A DNA stretch of 64,000 nucleotides from Calothrix sp. NIES-2098 (GTDB lineage Bacteria; Cyanobacteriota; Cyanobacteriia; Cyanobacteriales; Nostocaceae): contig AP018172.1 in NCBI GenBank assembly GCA_002368175.1, positions 4,777,001 through 4,841,000 of the forward strand, given 5' to 3'. Made by a program: the position numbers and the translations under genes. Position 1 is the first letter of the stretch. The number at the start of each line of letters is the position of its first letter. Positions 33,707-43,313 of this stretch are shown one piece after another. A model generated the notes under the pieces. It saw only the letters and a list, made by a program, of their open reading frames with translations. It was not told the origin of the DNA and made no database searches.

Positions 33707-35473
33707 TTAAACCTCTATATGTTCTACTAGTAGCCAATTACCAGCATGGTTGAGGCGACCGCGAACTGCGAGCAATTGCTGATGGTTACAAGCTTTTAGT
33801 TGGGAATCGATATGCGATCGCAGGGTTACAAGCTGCCAATTCTCTTGTTTATGAAGTCTTGGTGAAATTATTGTGAATCTGTAATCTTGCTGATCCTGAA
33901 AATATAAAGTGCCTTTAAAGCAGATCTGACTCCGTGTAAATACTTTATTTTCTTCCTGGTAAAAATACTGAGAAGAAGATGAAATTGGGCAATTACCATC
34001 GCTAGGATAAGCTTGAGGATTATTTAAGTAATATGTCTGCCACTGTAACCACTGAGAACTATTAGGTGGCAAATTAAACAATGGAACGACTGCCGCAGGT
34101 GCGCGATTATCCTTAAGTAAAGCTGTTTGCAGTGTTTTTATTGGTAAATCTCTCGGTTGACAATTTAACTCAACACATATAGATGCTGCCATGCCGGCGG
34201 CTTGTCCAATACCCATCACCACTGGTTGCAATCTGGTTGCCCCATTGGCAATATGAGAAACAGAAATATTCTTTTCACAAACTAAAAAACCATCGGTGGT
34301 GACTGGAACTAGACAACTGTAGGGAATGGTGAAGGGTGTACCAGTCCAGCGTCCTCCCCAGCGAATCGATTTAGGTTGCAGTGGAAAGTTGAAGCCAGGG
34401 TAATGGTGATCGTTGGCATAGTTAGCGATCGCAATTGTATCTATATGTAATGGCGCAACTTGACCCCCGGCTACAGGCAAAATATCCTGTTCCCTCACAG
34501 TGGAGATTCCCACTAAGCGGCGGCTTTCGCGATAGTAAGGATGTAGTGCAAAAGCTGTAGGCGAATGGGGAAAAACTTGTGCAGCCAACCCGTAACGCCG
34601 ACCAAGCTGTTTTTGAATATAATGGGCGAAATTTTGGCTATGCCAGCGAGATTGTTGAATAAATTCATCTCTCTTACTTTTTGACTCTAGCAGCCGCCCT
34701 AAACCTTCGCCGTAGTCATTCCCACAGATAGGCCAATTCATCATCAACAGACCGCCAGGTAAGCGTCCGTAATTCAAAAATTGCTCTGCGCCATAGCCAT
34801 CCCAAGCACCTGTGAATAGAGATGGATCGTAGTTAGGCGCGCTTGGTATTTCTGGCGCTACCTCTGCATCAAAATCTTGCATCAGCACTACCCCAGTCGG
34901 TGCTTGTACGGGATATTTCTCTGTGAGATGATTAGGGCTTTCTGGTGCGCTGAGTTCTCCCCATTGCGATCGCCATTCCCAACCCCAACGATGAGGTATC
35001 TCAGCCAAAGCCAATAAATCGCCTAATTCTGTAGCGTCGAGAGTAATCTTGGCTTTGACAATAAAATCGCTAAACCGAACGCCAGTTACACAACTTCCCT
35101 GTTGAAAAACTTCTAAGGGAACTTCTCCATCAATCCAATGCAGATTTGGTAATTCCTTTGCCCAATCTGCAAAAATCTCTGCACCAATCCGCGGATCGAA
35201 ACTAAAAAAGCTTACCCAGCTACGATCTAAACCTCCTGGTTGACGCTGCTGCAATTCTCGTAAAAACTCACCCCATAACCCCGTTTGAAAAGCTTCTAAT
35301 TCATTACCATCGGGAACAGATACCCCAGCCGAGGTTAACATTCCTCCCAACCAAGGAAATTCACTGACTAGGATAGTTTTTGCTCCCCGTCGCGCCGCTT
35401 GAATCGCTGCTGCTGTACCACCAACTCCGCCACCTACAACTAAAACATCAGCTTGATATGTCTGATTCACCAT
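33707..35473 (-). CDS. FAD-dependent oxidoreductase
   Basis: The 588-residue protein opens with a dinucleotide-binding motif VLVVGGGVGGTAAAIQAARRG (residues 10-30, GxGxxG). The FAD_oxidored-type sequence continues with WLGGMLTSAGVSVPDG, LDATELGDLLALAEIP and, near residue 420, a second nucleotide-contact region ATRLQPVVMGIGQAAGMAASI. Substrate cannot be read from sequence. It is the upstream neighbour of patX on the same strand (110 bases), though the DIF1-like motif in the gap suggests separate patX transcription. Confidence 0.85.
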   Translation of the reverse strand: MVNQTYQADVLVVGGGVGGTAAAIQAARRGAKTILVSEFPWLGGMLTSAGVSVPDGNELEAFQTGLWGEFLRELQQRQPGGLDRSWVSFFSFDPRIGAEIFADWAKELPNLHWIDGEVPLEVFQQGSCVTGVRFSDFIVKAKITLDATELGDLLALAEIPHRWGWEWRSQWGELSAPESPNHLTEKYPVQAPTGVVLMQDFDAEVAPEIPSAPNYDPSLFTGAWDGYGAEQFLNYGRLPGGLLMMNWPICGNDYGEGLGRLLESKSKRDEFIQQSRWHSQNFAHYIQKQLGRRYGLAAQVFPHSPTAFALHPYYRESRRLVGISTVREQDILPVAGGQVAPLHIDTIAIANYANDHHYPGFNFPLQPKSIRWGGRWTGTPFTIPYSCLVPVTTDGFLVCEKNISVSHIANGATRLQPVVMGIGQAAGMAASICVELNCQPRDLPIKTLQTALLKDNRAPAAVVPLFNLPPNSSQWLQWQTYYLNNPQAYPSDGNCPISSSSQYFYQEENKVFTRSQICFKGTLYFQDQQDYRFTIISPRLHKQENWQLVTLRSHIDSQLKACNHQQLLAVRGRLNHAGNWLLVEHIEV

Positions 35474-36163
35474 CTATTAACCCTCACTAGAAGTGCGACA
35501 TATTTTTACCAGCTGGGTGGAAATTAAACAAGGGAATTTGAATTAATCTTTTTCCCTTTCCCTTTGAACCGAACTGTACGATCTATCAAAGTGCAGATTT
35601 TTTTTTACAAACCCCTTGACAAAATTCCTGCATCAATATCTATGAGATAGACTAAGTAAGTAGGTGGCAAGAAAACAAACTAATACAGCAGATTACAAGT
35701 TGGTGAGGTACAGATAATTGTAAGGGTACAACAATGTTCATACGTGTCAACTTAAGCTAAAAGCTATATACGGCGAGTGTTGTACAAAAACCCTCGCCCT
35801 CATCCCCTCACCCCTTCTCCTGGGGGAGAAGGGGAATTAAATCTCTTGCTCCCCTATCCCTGTGGGAGAGGGGCTGGGGGTGAGGGCGAAACCTTGCAAC
35901 CAAGCGGGTTTCACGTTAAGTTGACACCAATGAACAATGTTGTGCCCCTACCCGCATACCTCATTTACTTGAAATACGCTGTAACTATCTAAAATTTGTT
36001 TTTCGCCTATGTTAAATACCTTGTAGCCTGTACCTGACCTGAATAGGTAAAATTTGATGCTCATGGAGTGACCGAGCAGAAATTTTTCTTCAGGTTTCAG
36101 GAGTAATGGCTATGGGGATAAATGCTATTTCTGATTACCCACATTAAATATGTGAGGTTGGCG
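35474..36163. other. Intergenic region holding a MITE-like element
   Basis: Apart from the inverted-repeat element at 35721-35950, no gene is supported. The 71-codon frame at 35777-35992 is inside the element and encodes low-complexity Pro/Gly sequence. Confidence 0.5.
35721..35950. mobile_element. MITE-like 230-bp element with 35-bp terminal inverted repeats
   Basis: Bases 35721-35755 and 35916-35950 are imperfect inverted repeats. The ungapped comparison gives 30 of 35 identical positions, and the innermost 12 (GTGTCAACTTAA and its complement) are exact. Inside, CGCCCTCATCCCCTCACCCC-type and GGGGTGAGGGCG-type arms form a second nested palindrome with smaller hairpins. No transposase is encoded. 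Target duplications were not identified. It could be a non-autonomous transposon or a composite of nested REP-like repeats. Confidence 0.65.
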
Positions 36164-37102
36164 ATGAGCGAACAATTGCATATTAATAAAAAAGCTACTG
36201 CGTTAATTTCTGCGCCAGAAGAAAACACTTCCCTTTCTTCTGAAGAGAATAAAAAAATCAGATTGATTCGTGATTTTGCTCAACTTTTCCGATTACCAGT
36301 TGCGATTGTTGCTGCTTTAGCAGGCTGTGCGACGATCTATGCGTTGAATTCAGCAGCTTCATTACAGCAATATTTATTAACAGCAACTATTTTAATTTTT
36401 ATGCACTCTGCGGCCTGTGCAATTAATGACTATTGGGATGTAGATAAAGACCGCATCGATCACCCAGAAAGACCACTCCCATCCGGTCGCCTTTCACCTG
36501 ATGCAGTGTGGTGGGCGGCTTTGATTCTATTTATCGGTGCGGCTGTAGCGGCTATTCCTTTAGGAATCTCTTGCTTGCTGTTGGTAATTGTCAGTTCCAT
36601 TTTGCTTTGGTATTACTCTCACATACTGCTGCAAAGCGGTATTTTGGCGAATTTCATTGTGTCTACAATTACTGCGGCGGTGATTTTGTTGGGTAGTTTA
36701 GTTGTAGATCGACCTTTAGCGATGGTTTACCCAATTTGGTTTTTATTTTTCTATATCTTCGCTAAGGAAATTATCTGGGATTTACACGATACAGCAGGCG
36801 ATCGCAGTCAGGGAATTATCACGATTCCCAATAGCTGGGGAAAGGAAACAGCTTTTCGGATTGCTTGGGCATTAATGGTAATGTTGATTGTGTCAATTCC
36901 GATCGCGGTGCTACTATTGCCGATGGCGCATCCTGTGATATTTTTAGTTTTCTCTACAGCAATGATGCTGATTGTGACAATCGCACTAGCACACTATCAA
37001 CAGCAAGGTAGTAGAAGTGCTTACGCAGGATTTGTTTTCTGGGATCGGATTGGGATGTTGTTAGGAGTAGTAGGGCTGTTAGGAACAGCACCAGCATTAT
37101 AA
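36164..37102 (+). CDS. UbiA-family prenyltransferase
   Basis: The 312-residue membrane protein (start at ATG 36164) has about eight helices. The first Asp-rich motif, NDYWDVDKDRIDHPERPLPSG, lies around residues 88-108, and the second, WDLHDTAGDRSQGI, near 205. UbiA enzymes transfer isoprenoid chains to aromatic or other acceptors using Mg2+. The NDYWDVDxDxxxHPxRPLPSG form resembles the geranylgeranylglycerol-phosphate transferase-like and chlorophyll-synthase-like groups, but it is not the canonical ChlG. The acceptor is unknown. Confidence 0.82.
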   Translation: MSEQLHINKKATALISAPEENTSLSSEENKKIRLIRDFAQLFRLPVAIVAALAGCATIYALNSAASLQQYLLTATILIFMHSAACAINDYWDVDKDRIDHPERPLPSGRLSPDAVWWAALILFIGAAVAAIPLGISCLLLVIVSSILLWYYSHILLQSGILANFIVSTITAAVILLGSLVVDRPLAMVYPIWFLFFYIFAKEIIWDLHDTAGDRSQGIITIPNSWGKETAFRIAWALMVMLIVSIPIAVLLLPMAHPVIFLVFSTAMMLIVTIALAHYQQQGSRSAYAGFVFWDRIGMLLGVVGLLGTAPAL

Positions 37103-37146
37103 TAGGAATATTGGGATTAGATGCACGTAAATGAATTACGCAGGTA

Positions 37147-37169
37147 GGGGCACAACAATGTTGTGCCCT
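37147..37169 (+). terminator. Palindromic terminator after UbiA gene
   Basis: GGGCACAACA (37148-37157) and TGTTGTGCCC (37159-37168) form a palindrome followed by TTTTG, 46 bases after the UbiA stop. The same GGGGCACAACA sequence appears in the termini of the element at 35721-35950. Confidence 0.65.
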
Positions 37170-37246
37170 TTTGATAATTAGTATTCAAAGCCTGAATTTT
37201 ATGCAAACAAAAAGCACTGGAAAAGTTAAGCGATCGCACTCCAACA

Positions 37247-38008
37247 TTATTTCATCTGGTGAGAGCGATCGCCTTCAGCTGCTTTAACTTCGTCTTCGCT
37301 AGGATTACCATGCAATAACCACGCGCACAAAGTAGCCAGAATTGCCCCAGCAATTGGCCCAACTCCATAAATCCAAGTGTTACTCAGCGTACCAGCAACG
37401 ATATCGGGGCCAAGAGAACGCGCTGGATTCATGGAAGCACCACTAATTGGGCTAGCAAACAAGCCACAAAGCGCAATTGTTCCGCCAACCGCAACCGCCG
37501 CGTTATGTCCAACTAAGCGATGCTGTTGCGCTGTTCCTAAAATTACACTCACCAACAGCAAAGTCAGCACAAGCTCCATCATCACGGCAGCAAATGCGCC
37601 ATATTGAGCATCAGGATGCGTTGCTCCTAGATGTCCTACATTACCAAAAAGCGATCGCAGGAATAGTGCTGCCAAGATAGCACCCACGAATTGAGCCAGC
37701 CAATAACTTGGCACTCGCCGCCAAGAAAAGTCGCGCCGAATCGCAAATGCTAATGTGACAACTGGGTTGAAATGCGCTCCTGAAACTTCTCCCACAGTGT
37801 AAATCATTGCCATCACCAACAGTCCAGGTGCTACGACTTTGGCAGCGTGTCCTAATTCATGATGCGTTGCTGCTTCGATAACATCCGCACCCGCCGCCAC
37901 CAATGTGAGCAAAAACGTGCCCAGTAGTTCTGCAAACAAACATCGCCAATCTTTAATTCGCTTGTCTGATTTGTGCTGGAAATTATTCCTCGGTTTGCCG
38001 TTGCTCAT
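37247..38008 (-). CDS. Aquaporin-family (MIP) channel
   Basis: The protein has six membrane helices and two pore motifs: GAHFNPVVTLAF (NPV in place of NPA) and SGASMNPARSLGPDIV (NPA). MIP channels pass water, glycerol or small neutral solutes. The start at 38008 gives 253 residues, the usual MIP length, with a GTGAGG-like ribosome site. An in-frame ATG at 38155 would add 49 residues without family similarity. The C-terminus ends acidic then basic. Solute preference is not clear. Confidence 0.85.
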   Translation of the reverse strand: MSNGKPRNNFQHKSDKRIKDWRCLFAELLGTFLLTLVAAGADVIEAATHHELGHAAKVVAPGLLVMAMIYTVGEVSGAHFNPVVTLAFAIRRDFSWRRVPSYWLAQFVGAILAALFLRSLFGNVGHLGATHPDAQYGAFAAVMMELVLTLLLVSVILGTAQQHRLVGHNAAVAVGGTIALCGLFASPISGASMNPARSLGPDIVAGTLSNTWIYGVGPIAGAILATLCAWLLHGNPSEDEVKAAEGDRSHQMK

Positions 38009-38543
38009 AACCTCACACCTGCTTGCTGTGTCTGTTGCAATAGCTGGGTGATTGGGTGTGATGTCTGCGACATTGGGGCGGAAGGTTTCGACAAAGTTGT
38101 GCGAGTTTCTACCAAAGGGGATACTCAATCCCCAATTGGATTTTAACCGCTTCATGCCTACCAGCAGCTTTTTCCTGTCTCCAGCTATTAGATAGTTGGT
38201 TAAGTAATGGTTAACTTAATACTAATAATAAGTTATTTGTCACAAACAGTTGTGTTCCCAAGGTCAGAAATGACGAGGATGTACAGTTATCTTTGCAAAG
38301 AGTGCGATCGCGTGGATAACACTATTCAATCACAAGCGATTGCGCTGGATAAAAATCGAACATCATTATAGAAGTGCTTGAGAGAAGCCAGAAATTATCC
38401 TGTGGTTGTAGATATGTATATATTAGAATATTTCATGAAGCATTAAACCATATATATATGTAAAAACGTAGCGATCGCATTAGATTAAAACCAAAGTTTA
38501 GGGTTAAATAAAAGTTAAATTTTATCAATAGGTTATTTATATT
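38009..38543. other. Divergent intergenic region
   Basis: No gene is supported between the aquaporin start and the unknown gene at 38544. A run of TATATATATATG-like sequence near 38450 is notable, but no operator or RNA was identified. HIP1-like octamers occur. Confidence 0.4.
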
Positions 38544-39422
38544 TTGTCAAATCCTACATTCTTTGAGCGCTACTTAGCAGGTGAATATGAATGTGTTTGG
38601 GAAGAACTACAAAGCTTAGGTGAAATTCTTGAATCTTCTCTTAGAGATGATGCCCTGGCTGTTGCACGAGAAACTATGAGACGTGTATGCACTAATCTAA
38701 AAATGATAGCGCATCGTCTCCCAAAGTTAGGTTTTGAATTTGAACAACCAGACCAAGTTTTTATACCAGCACAATCTAATGCCTCCCAACATCTTGATTT
38801 ATTTGAACAACGATGGGGCTTATTACCATTTTCTGTTCGTGCTTGGTATGAATTTATTCACTCGGTTGATCTGGTTGCTTCTAACCCTCTATCTAAAAGT
38901 TTGATTCAGTCGCTTGACTCAAAATCAGTCGCCTTAAGTTTTTCCAGTAGTCCAAATTTATCTGATGATGTGTCAGATAATGATGAGCTGCGTTGGCACA
39001 TGCTAGGAATAACATTTTGGAGTTTGGAAAAGAGCTTAGAAGAAATTACAGATGCATGGGAAAAATTAAAATATGAGTGGAAACAAGGAACAGTTAATGG
39101 CTGGATTCGAGAATATTATATCGAGCGAAGAATTGACCCACTGGTATCACCTTTGAGTGTAGATTCTTTGTCAGTTGGTATGTCTGCGAGTAATTGTGAA
39201 GCAATGGAATTTAAAGTAGGTAAAGCTTTAGCAGACTGTGTATTATTTGATGATGGAGAAGAAACAAAATTTGTCGATTTCTTGCGAGAGAAATTACTTT
39301 ATGGAAGTTTGCTCTCTGGACACTGTTCAAAAAATAATGTTTATAACTATCTTTATATTGGAAAGCTTCCTGACCACTCAGTAATAGCTTCAGAGGTTAT
39401 CAAGGAATTGATACCATTTTAA
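38544..39422 (+). CDS. Unknown 292-residue protein heading an ABC-2 exporter operon
   Basis: I do not recognise this protein. It starts at TTG 38544 and is largely helical and acidic, with many Trp and Leu residues, no signal peptide and no membrane helix. Visible segments are RWGLLPFSVRAWYEFIHSVD (about 91-110) and WHMLGITFWSLEKSLEEITDAW in the centre. It lies 65 bases before an ABC-2 ATPase gene on the same strand and may be part of the same unit. The RWGxLPxSVxxWY pattern recalls SMI1/KNR4-like small folds, but only weakly. Confidence 0.6.
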   Translation: MSNPTFFERYLAGEYECVWEELQSLGEILESSLRDDALAVARETMRRVCTNLKMIAHRLPKLGFEFEQPDQVFIPAQSNASQHLDLFEQRWGLLPFSVRAWYEFIHSVDLVASNPLSKSLIQSLDSKSVALSFSSSPNLSDDVSDNDELRWHMLGITFWSLEKSLEEITDAWEKLKYEWKQGTVNGWIREYYIERRIDPLVSPLSVDSLSVGMSASNCEAMEFKVGKALADCVLFDDGEETKFVDFLREKLLYGSLLSGHCSKNNVYNYLYIGKLPDHSVIASEVIKELIPF

Positions 39423-39487
39423 TAATTTAATCAAGCAAGATTGAACTAATTTATTGCTCATTGTATGCAGTTGCATTCCAGTAATAT

Positions 39488-40480
39488 ATGTCTCACATTC
39501 TTGTCGAAGACCTCAAGAAGACTTTCTTTGTGTCTGAACGTTCCTCTGGGCTTTTAGGTTCAATTCGAGGACTAGTGCAGCGAAAAACTAGAGAAGTTTA
39601 TGCACTTAAGGGAGTTTCGTTCTCGCTACAGCAAGGAGAACTGGTAGGCTACATCGGCCCCAATGGCGCTGGTAAATCAACTACTATTAAAATTTTAAGC
39701 GGTATCTTAGTACCCTCCAGTGGCAAATGCATCATTGGCGGACGCACTCCTTGGAAAGATAGAATCCGTCATGTTAGTCGAATTGGTGTGGTGTTTGGTC
39801 AAAGAACGCAACTATGGTGGGATTTGCCAGTAATGGAGTCTTTCGATTTGCTGCGGGATATTTATCGCGTCCCACATTCAGCGTATCGCCAAACCCGCGA
39901 TGAAATGATTGATTTACTCGACCTCAAGAGCTTTCTTTCTACTCCTGTGAGACAATTAAGCCTTGGTCAAAGGATGCGATGTGATTTTGCAGCCGCAATG
40001 CTACACAGACCTGAGATTCTGTTTCTGGATGAACCTACCATTGGGCTGGATGCAGTTTCCAAGCTGGCTGTACGAAAATTTATCAAAACGCTGAATAAAA
40101 CTCATCAAGTCACCACGATTTTAACTACCCATGATATGGATGATATCGAGGCGTTGTGCGATCGCGTCATTATTATTGGTGGTGGTGAGATTCTTTGTGA
40201 TGGTTCGCTTGCAATGTTGCGTTCTCAAGTTTGCTCACGCCGCTATTTAAGAATTGACTTGGCAAACGATGATTTTTCCTTTGCAGAAGCAGGAGTTAGT
40301 ATCATCTCCAAACAAGGTCGCACAGTAACTCTGGCTTTCGATCCCACAAAGCTTTCTGCTGCATCCTTGATTAGCCAAGTTACCTCAAAACACGATGTGG
40401 AGGATCTGTTTGTAGAAAATCCACCGATAGAGGAGATAGTTGCAGAACTTTACGCCAATTCAGGAGAGATTTTCGGATGA
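39488..40480 (+). CDS. ABC-2-type exporter ATPase
   Basis: This 330-residue ATPase has Walker A GPNGAGKST (near residues 57-65), signature LSLGQRMR, Walker B ILFLDEPTIGLD and the switch histidine in LTTHDMDDIEALCDR. The sequence (DRIRHVSRIGVVFGQRTQLWWDLPVMESF) is that of the group that works with DUF990/ABC-2 permeases. It overlaps the next gene by four bases (ATGA), a sign of translational coupling. The exported substrate is unknown. Confidence 0.9.
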   Translation: MSHILVEDLKKTFFVSERSSGLLGSIRGLVQRKTREVYALKGVSFSLQQGELVGYIGPNGAGKSTTIKILSGILVPSSGKCIIGGRTPWKDRIRHVSRIGVVFGQRTQLWWDLPVMESFDLLRDIYRVPHSAYRQTRDEMIDLLDLKSFLSTPVRQLSLGQRMRCDFAAAMLHRPEILFLDEPTIGLDAVSKLAVRKFIKTLNKTHQVTTILTTHDMDDIEALCDRVIIIGGGEILCDGSLAMLRSQVCSRRYLRIDLANDDFSFAEAGVSIISKQGRTVTLAFDPTKLSAASLISQVTSKHDVEDLFVENPPIEEIVAELYANSGEIFG

Positions 40481-41295
40481 CAGCATACTGGTCGCTGTTT
40501 GTGGCGAGATTTGCACTGCTGTTGCAATATCGTACTGCTGCTTTAGCAGGGGTAGCAACTCAGCTTTTTTGGGGATTTGTGAAAGTAATGGTTCTGGAAG
40601 CATTTTTCACTCATGTACCCACTACTCAACCGATGACTTTACACGAAGCGATAGGATATGTGTGGCTTGGGCAAGCTTTTCTGATAGCGATTGTACCTTG
40701 GTCAGGCGATCGCGAAATTCAAGAATTAATCCGTTCTGGTGCGGTGGGATATGATTTGCTGCGACCCACAGACCTTTATAATTTTTGGTTCACTCGCGCT
40801 TTAGCACTGCGCACAGCACCCCTAATACTGCGTGGTATTCCGCTACTTACTGTCACAATTTTTCTTTTTCCTATTGTAGGGTTGAGAGAGCGATCGCTTG
40901 CTTTTCCACCTTCATTTGCAGCTTTCGTTGCTTTTGTGCTTTCCTTTATCGGTGCAATTCTGCTTTCGTCTGCACTGACTATGCTTCTCACTGTATCAAT
41001 GATGTGGACAGTTTCTGGTGAAGGAATTAATAGTATTTTTCCTGCTATTGTGACTATTTTCTCTGGAATGATTGTTCCTTTACCACTTTTTCCTGAGTGG
41101 AGCAAGCCTATTTTAAATGCACTTCCTTTCTCAGGACTTCTCGACAAACCATTTCGTCTTTTTACTGGTAATCTTCTACCAAATTCACTGTTTAATGTAT
41201 TGTTACATCAAATTTTTTGGATAGTCATCATTGTTATTCTTGGACGTTTTCTAGTAAAACGTGGTGTCAGCAAACTTGTAATTCAAGGCGGATAA
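40477..41295 (+). CDS. ABC-2 family permease (DUF990-type), first
   Basis: The 272-residue integral membrane protein has about six helices. Its sequence fits the ABC-2 permeases paired with the preceding ATPase (LQYRTAALAGVATQLFWGF at the N-terminus; a central GIPLLTVTIFLFPIVGL). The start codon overlaps the ATPase stop. With the second permease at 41343 it probably forms a heterodimeric exporter channel. Cargo is not known. Confidence 0.85.
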   Translation: MTAYWSLFVARFALLLQYRTAALAGVATQLFWGFVKVMVLEAFFTHVPTTQPMTLHEAIGYVWLGQAFLIAIVPWSGDREIQELIRSGAVGYDLLRPTDLYNFWFTRALALRTAPLILRGIPLLTVTIFLFPIVGLRERSLAFPPSFAAFVAFVLSFIGAILLSSALTMLLTVSMMWTVSGEGINSIFPAIVTIFSGMIVPLPLFPEWSKPILNALPFSGLLDKPFRLFTGNLLPNSLFNVLLHQIFWIVIIVILGRFLVKRGVSKLVIQGG

Positions 41296-41342
41296 AATAA
41301 TTCGTAATTTATCTAAATTAATGTGACAGGAGCGAATTAATT

Positions 41343-42143
41343 GTGAATAATTTTTTACTCTACTTTCGATATATATCTGTATCTTTCAAGTCGCAAATGC
41401 AGTATAAAGTGTCCTTCTTGCTACAAGTATTAGGACAGCTTTTAGGAACTATTATAGAATTTTTGGGAATCTGGGTGCTATTTTCCCGCTTTGATACTAT
41501 TGGTACGTGGAAGCTCTCGGAAGTTGCTCTTTTTTATGGATTAATTAATATTTCTTTTGCTTTTGCTGATGCGCTTGGCAAAGGGTTTGATTCATTTGCG
41601 AAAATCATTAGGAACGGTGATTTCGACCGTTTACTACTTCGTCCACGCACTACAGTATTGCAACTTCTAGGTACAGAATTTACCTTGAAACGAATAGGAA
41701 GATTTTCTCAAGGGATTGTTGTTATGGCATGGTCGCTTTCAACGCTGCACATTCCCTTTACCTTAGAAACATTGTGGCTTTTGGGTACTTCATTTATTGG
41801 TGGTGTGGCACTATTTGTTGGTATTGTCATCATCCAAGCAACGCTCACATTCTGGACTATTGAATCGCTGGAAATTATGAATATCCTCACTTATGGAGGC
41901 GTTGAAACGGCTCAATATCCGCTTTCAATTTATAGCAAATGGTTTCAGAGATTCTTTACCTTCTTGATACCGCTTGGCTGTGTCAGCTATTTTCCTATGC
42001 TTGCAGTGCTGGAAAAAGAAGATAATTTTGCAGTGCCTTTGTGGTTTTGTTACGTTTCACCAATCGCAGGTATTCTTTTTCTGATAGTGGCGCTTCAGCT
42101 TTGGAAGATAGGCGAGCGATATTACTGTTCTACTGGCAGTTAG
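41343..42143 (+). CDS. ABC-2 family permease (DUF990-type), second
   Basis: This 266-residue protein has about six membrane helices, similar in size and hydropathy to the preceding permease and with the family-like DRLLLRPRTTVLQLLG segment. It starts at GTG 41343, 47 bases after the first permease. Together with the ATPase it completes an ABC exporter of two different permease subunits. No substrate can be named. Confidence 0.85.
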   Translation: MNNFLLYFRYISVSFKSQMQYKVSFLLQVLGQLLGTIIEFLGIWVLFSRFDTIGTWKLSEVALFYGLINISFAFADALGKGFDSFAKIIRNGDFDRLLLRPRTTVLQLLGTEFTLKRIGRFSQGIVVMAWSLSTLHIPFTLETLWLLGTSFIGGVALFVGIVIIQATLTFWTIESLEIMNILTYGGVETAQYPLSIYSKWFQRFFTFLIPLGCVSYFPMLAVLEKEDNFAVPLWFCYVSPIAGILFLIVALQLWKIGERYYCSTGS

Positions 42144-42256
42144 ATAATATTAATAAAGTTTATTTAATAATAAGTATTCGTTCTTTTAAAAAATTAAATT
42201 CTATAATATAGAACTATCGTCAAACTTGAAAACTCTATTGTACTGCAAGCGTAATT

Positions 42257-43105
42257 ATGGATAAAAAATTAGTAGTTAGGCAGTTTTACGAAGAATATTT
42301 GAAAAAGTTTTTTGTAGAAAATCCCTATAAAGGAATAAGCGGGTTCAAATCTAATTGTAGGATTGGTGGAGCAGGTGTTAGTGGCAGTGGTGACGAGCCG
42401 CCGATAAATGTTAGTGGCAGTATCAACAATTCTCAAGGAGTACCTGTAAGTGTTTTAGATGCATTTGATCGGCATCTTTGGTACGCGCAACACAGCCTCA
42501 GCGATATCTCTGTTCTCAAAGTTCCTGTAAGTGAAATTCCAACCTTTGCTATTTGCATCAATGGTTATGTGGATGATGGTTGGGATAATAGCGGCCAGTT
42601 TATCGAAGTATATGATGAGCATGGTCAATTAATGGGATCGGCAATATTACCTTCCGATGATGACGAAGATGCTTGGCAAGCTTGGACGTGGATGGATCGT
42701 CCAATAAAAGGAGATGATTTTGACACTCCTTCTCCTCCTCATCCACAAGAAGTAGCTAACGATCAATCAGCAGAAACTCAAAAGCAGGTGATTGATGCTA
42801 GACAACTTTATAGTTTGATTCCACCAGTATTTATGTCTATTTATCAATCTCCTAATCCAATAATTTATGTTGGTAATTTATACGATCAAGCTTTAGAAAA
42901 TGATATTAAATTTATTTTTGCTGATTATGGAACTGTTCGGCAAGTATGTCTTGTTAAGGATAGTCAAGCTGAAATTTTTGCTTTTATTGAAATGACTGAA
43001 GAAAAGGGAGCAAAGAGCGCTGTTTTTCAAATTAATGGTGCTAAATGGCGTACATCCAAGCTACAAGTAGTATTAGTTCAGCCGCCAATGAGTATAAGCA
43101 ATTAA
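42257..43105 (+). CDS. Unknown domain fused to C-terminal RRM RNA-binding domain
   Basis: The 282-residue protein ends in an RRM-like fold (about residues 202-274): RNP2-like IYVGNL (203-208), then FIFADYGTVRQVCLV, RNP1-like EIFAFIEM (239-246) and INGAKWRTSKLQV. The first 190 residues do not match anything I know; they are acidic with Gly/Ser stretches and a Pro-rich linker. Typical cyanobacterial RRM proteins are about 100 residues, so this fusion is unusual. RNP1 lacks some aromatic and basic positions, so RNA binding is likely but not certain. It is 113 bases after the exporter genes. Confidence 0.7.
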   Translation: MDKKLVVRQFYEEYLKKFFVENPYKGISGFKSNCRIGGAGVSGSGDEPPINVSGSINNSQGVPVSVLDAFDRHLWYAQHSLSDISVLKVPVSEIPTFAICINGYVDDGWDNSGQFIEVYDEHGQLMGSAILPSDDDEDAWQAWTWMDRPIKGDDFDTPSPPHPQEVANDQSAETQKQVIDARQLYSLIPPVFMSIYQSPNPIIYVGNLYDQALENDIKFIFADYGTVRQVCLVKDSQAEIFAFIEMTEEKGAKSAVFQINGAKWRTSKLQVVLVQPPMSISN

Positions 43106-43313
43106 AGTTGTGTAGCAAGCAGGCTAACACTGCAATAAAAAGCATTATATGTATGTAAGCTGCTGCATTTAGCCATTATCTATGAGATCCGATCGCCAAG
43201 TAACCAAAGTTTATCAGTAAGTTGATGATGAGCGATCGCTCCCAATCTCTGCCTTCAATTGCACTAGGCAAGGTTAAAAAAAGAATAGGTTAACTTTTGC
43301 AGGTCAATGCAAT

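Noticed and set aside
35777..35992. 71-residue plus frame within the MITE-like element
   Set aside because: It encodes Pro/Gly low complexity from nested palindromes.
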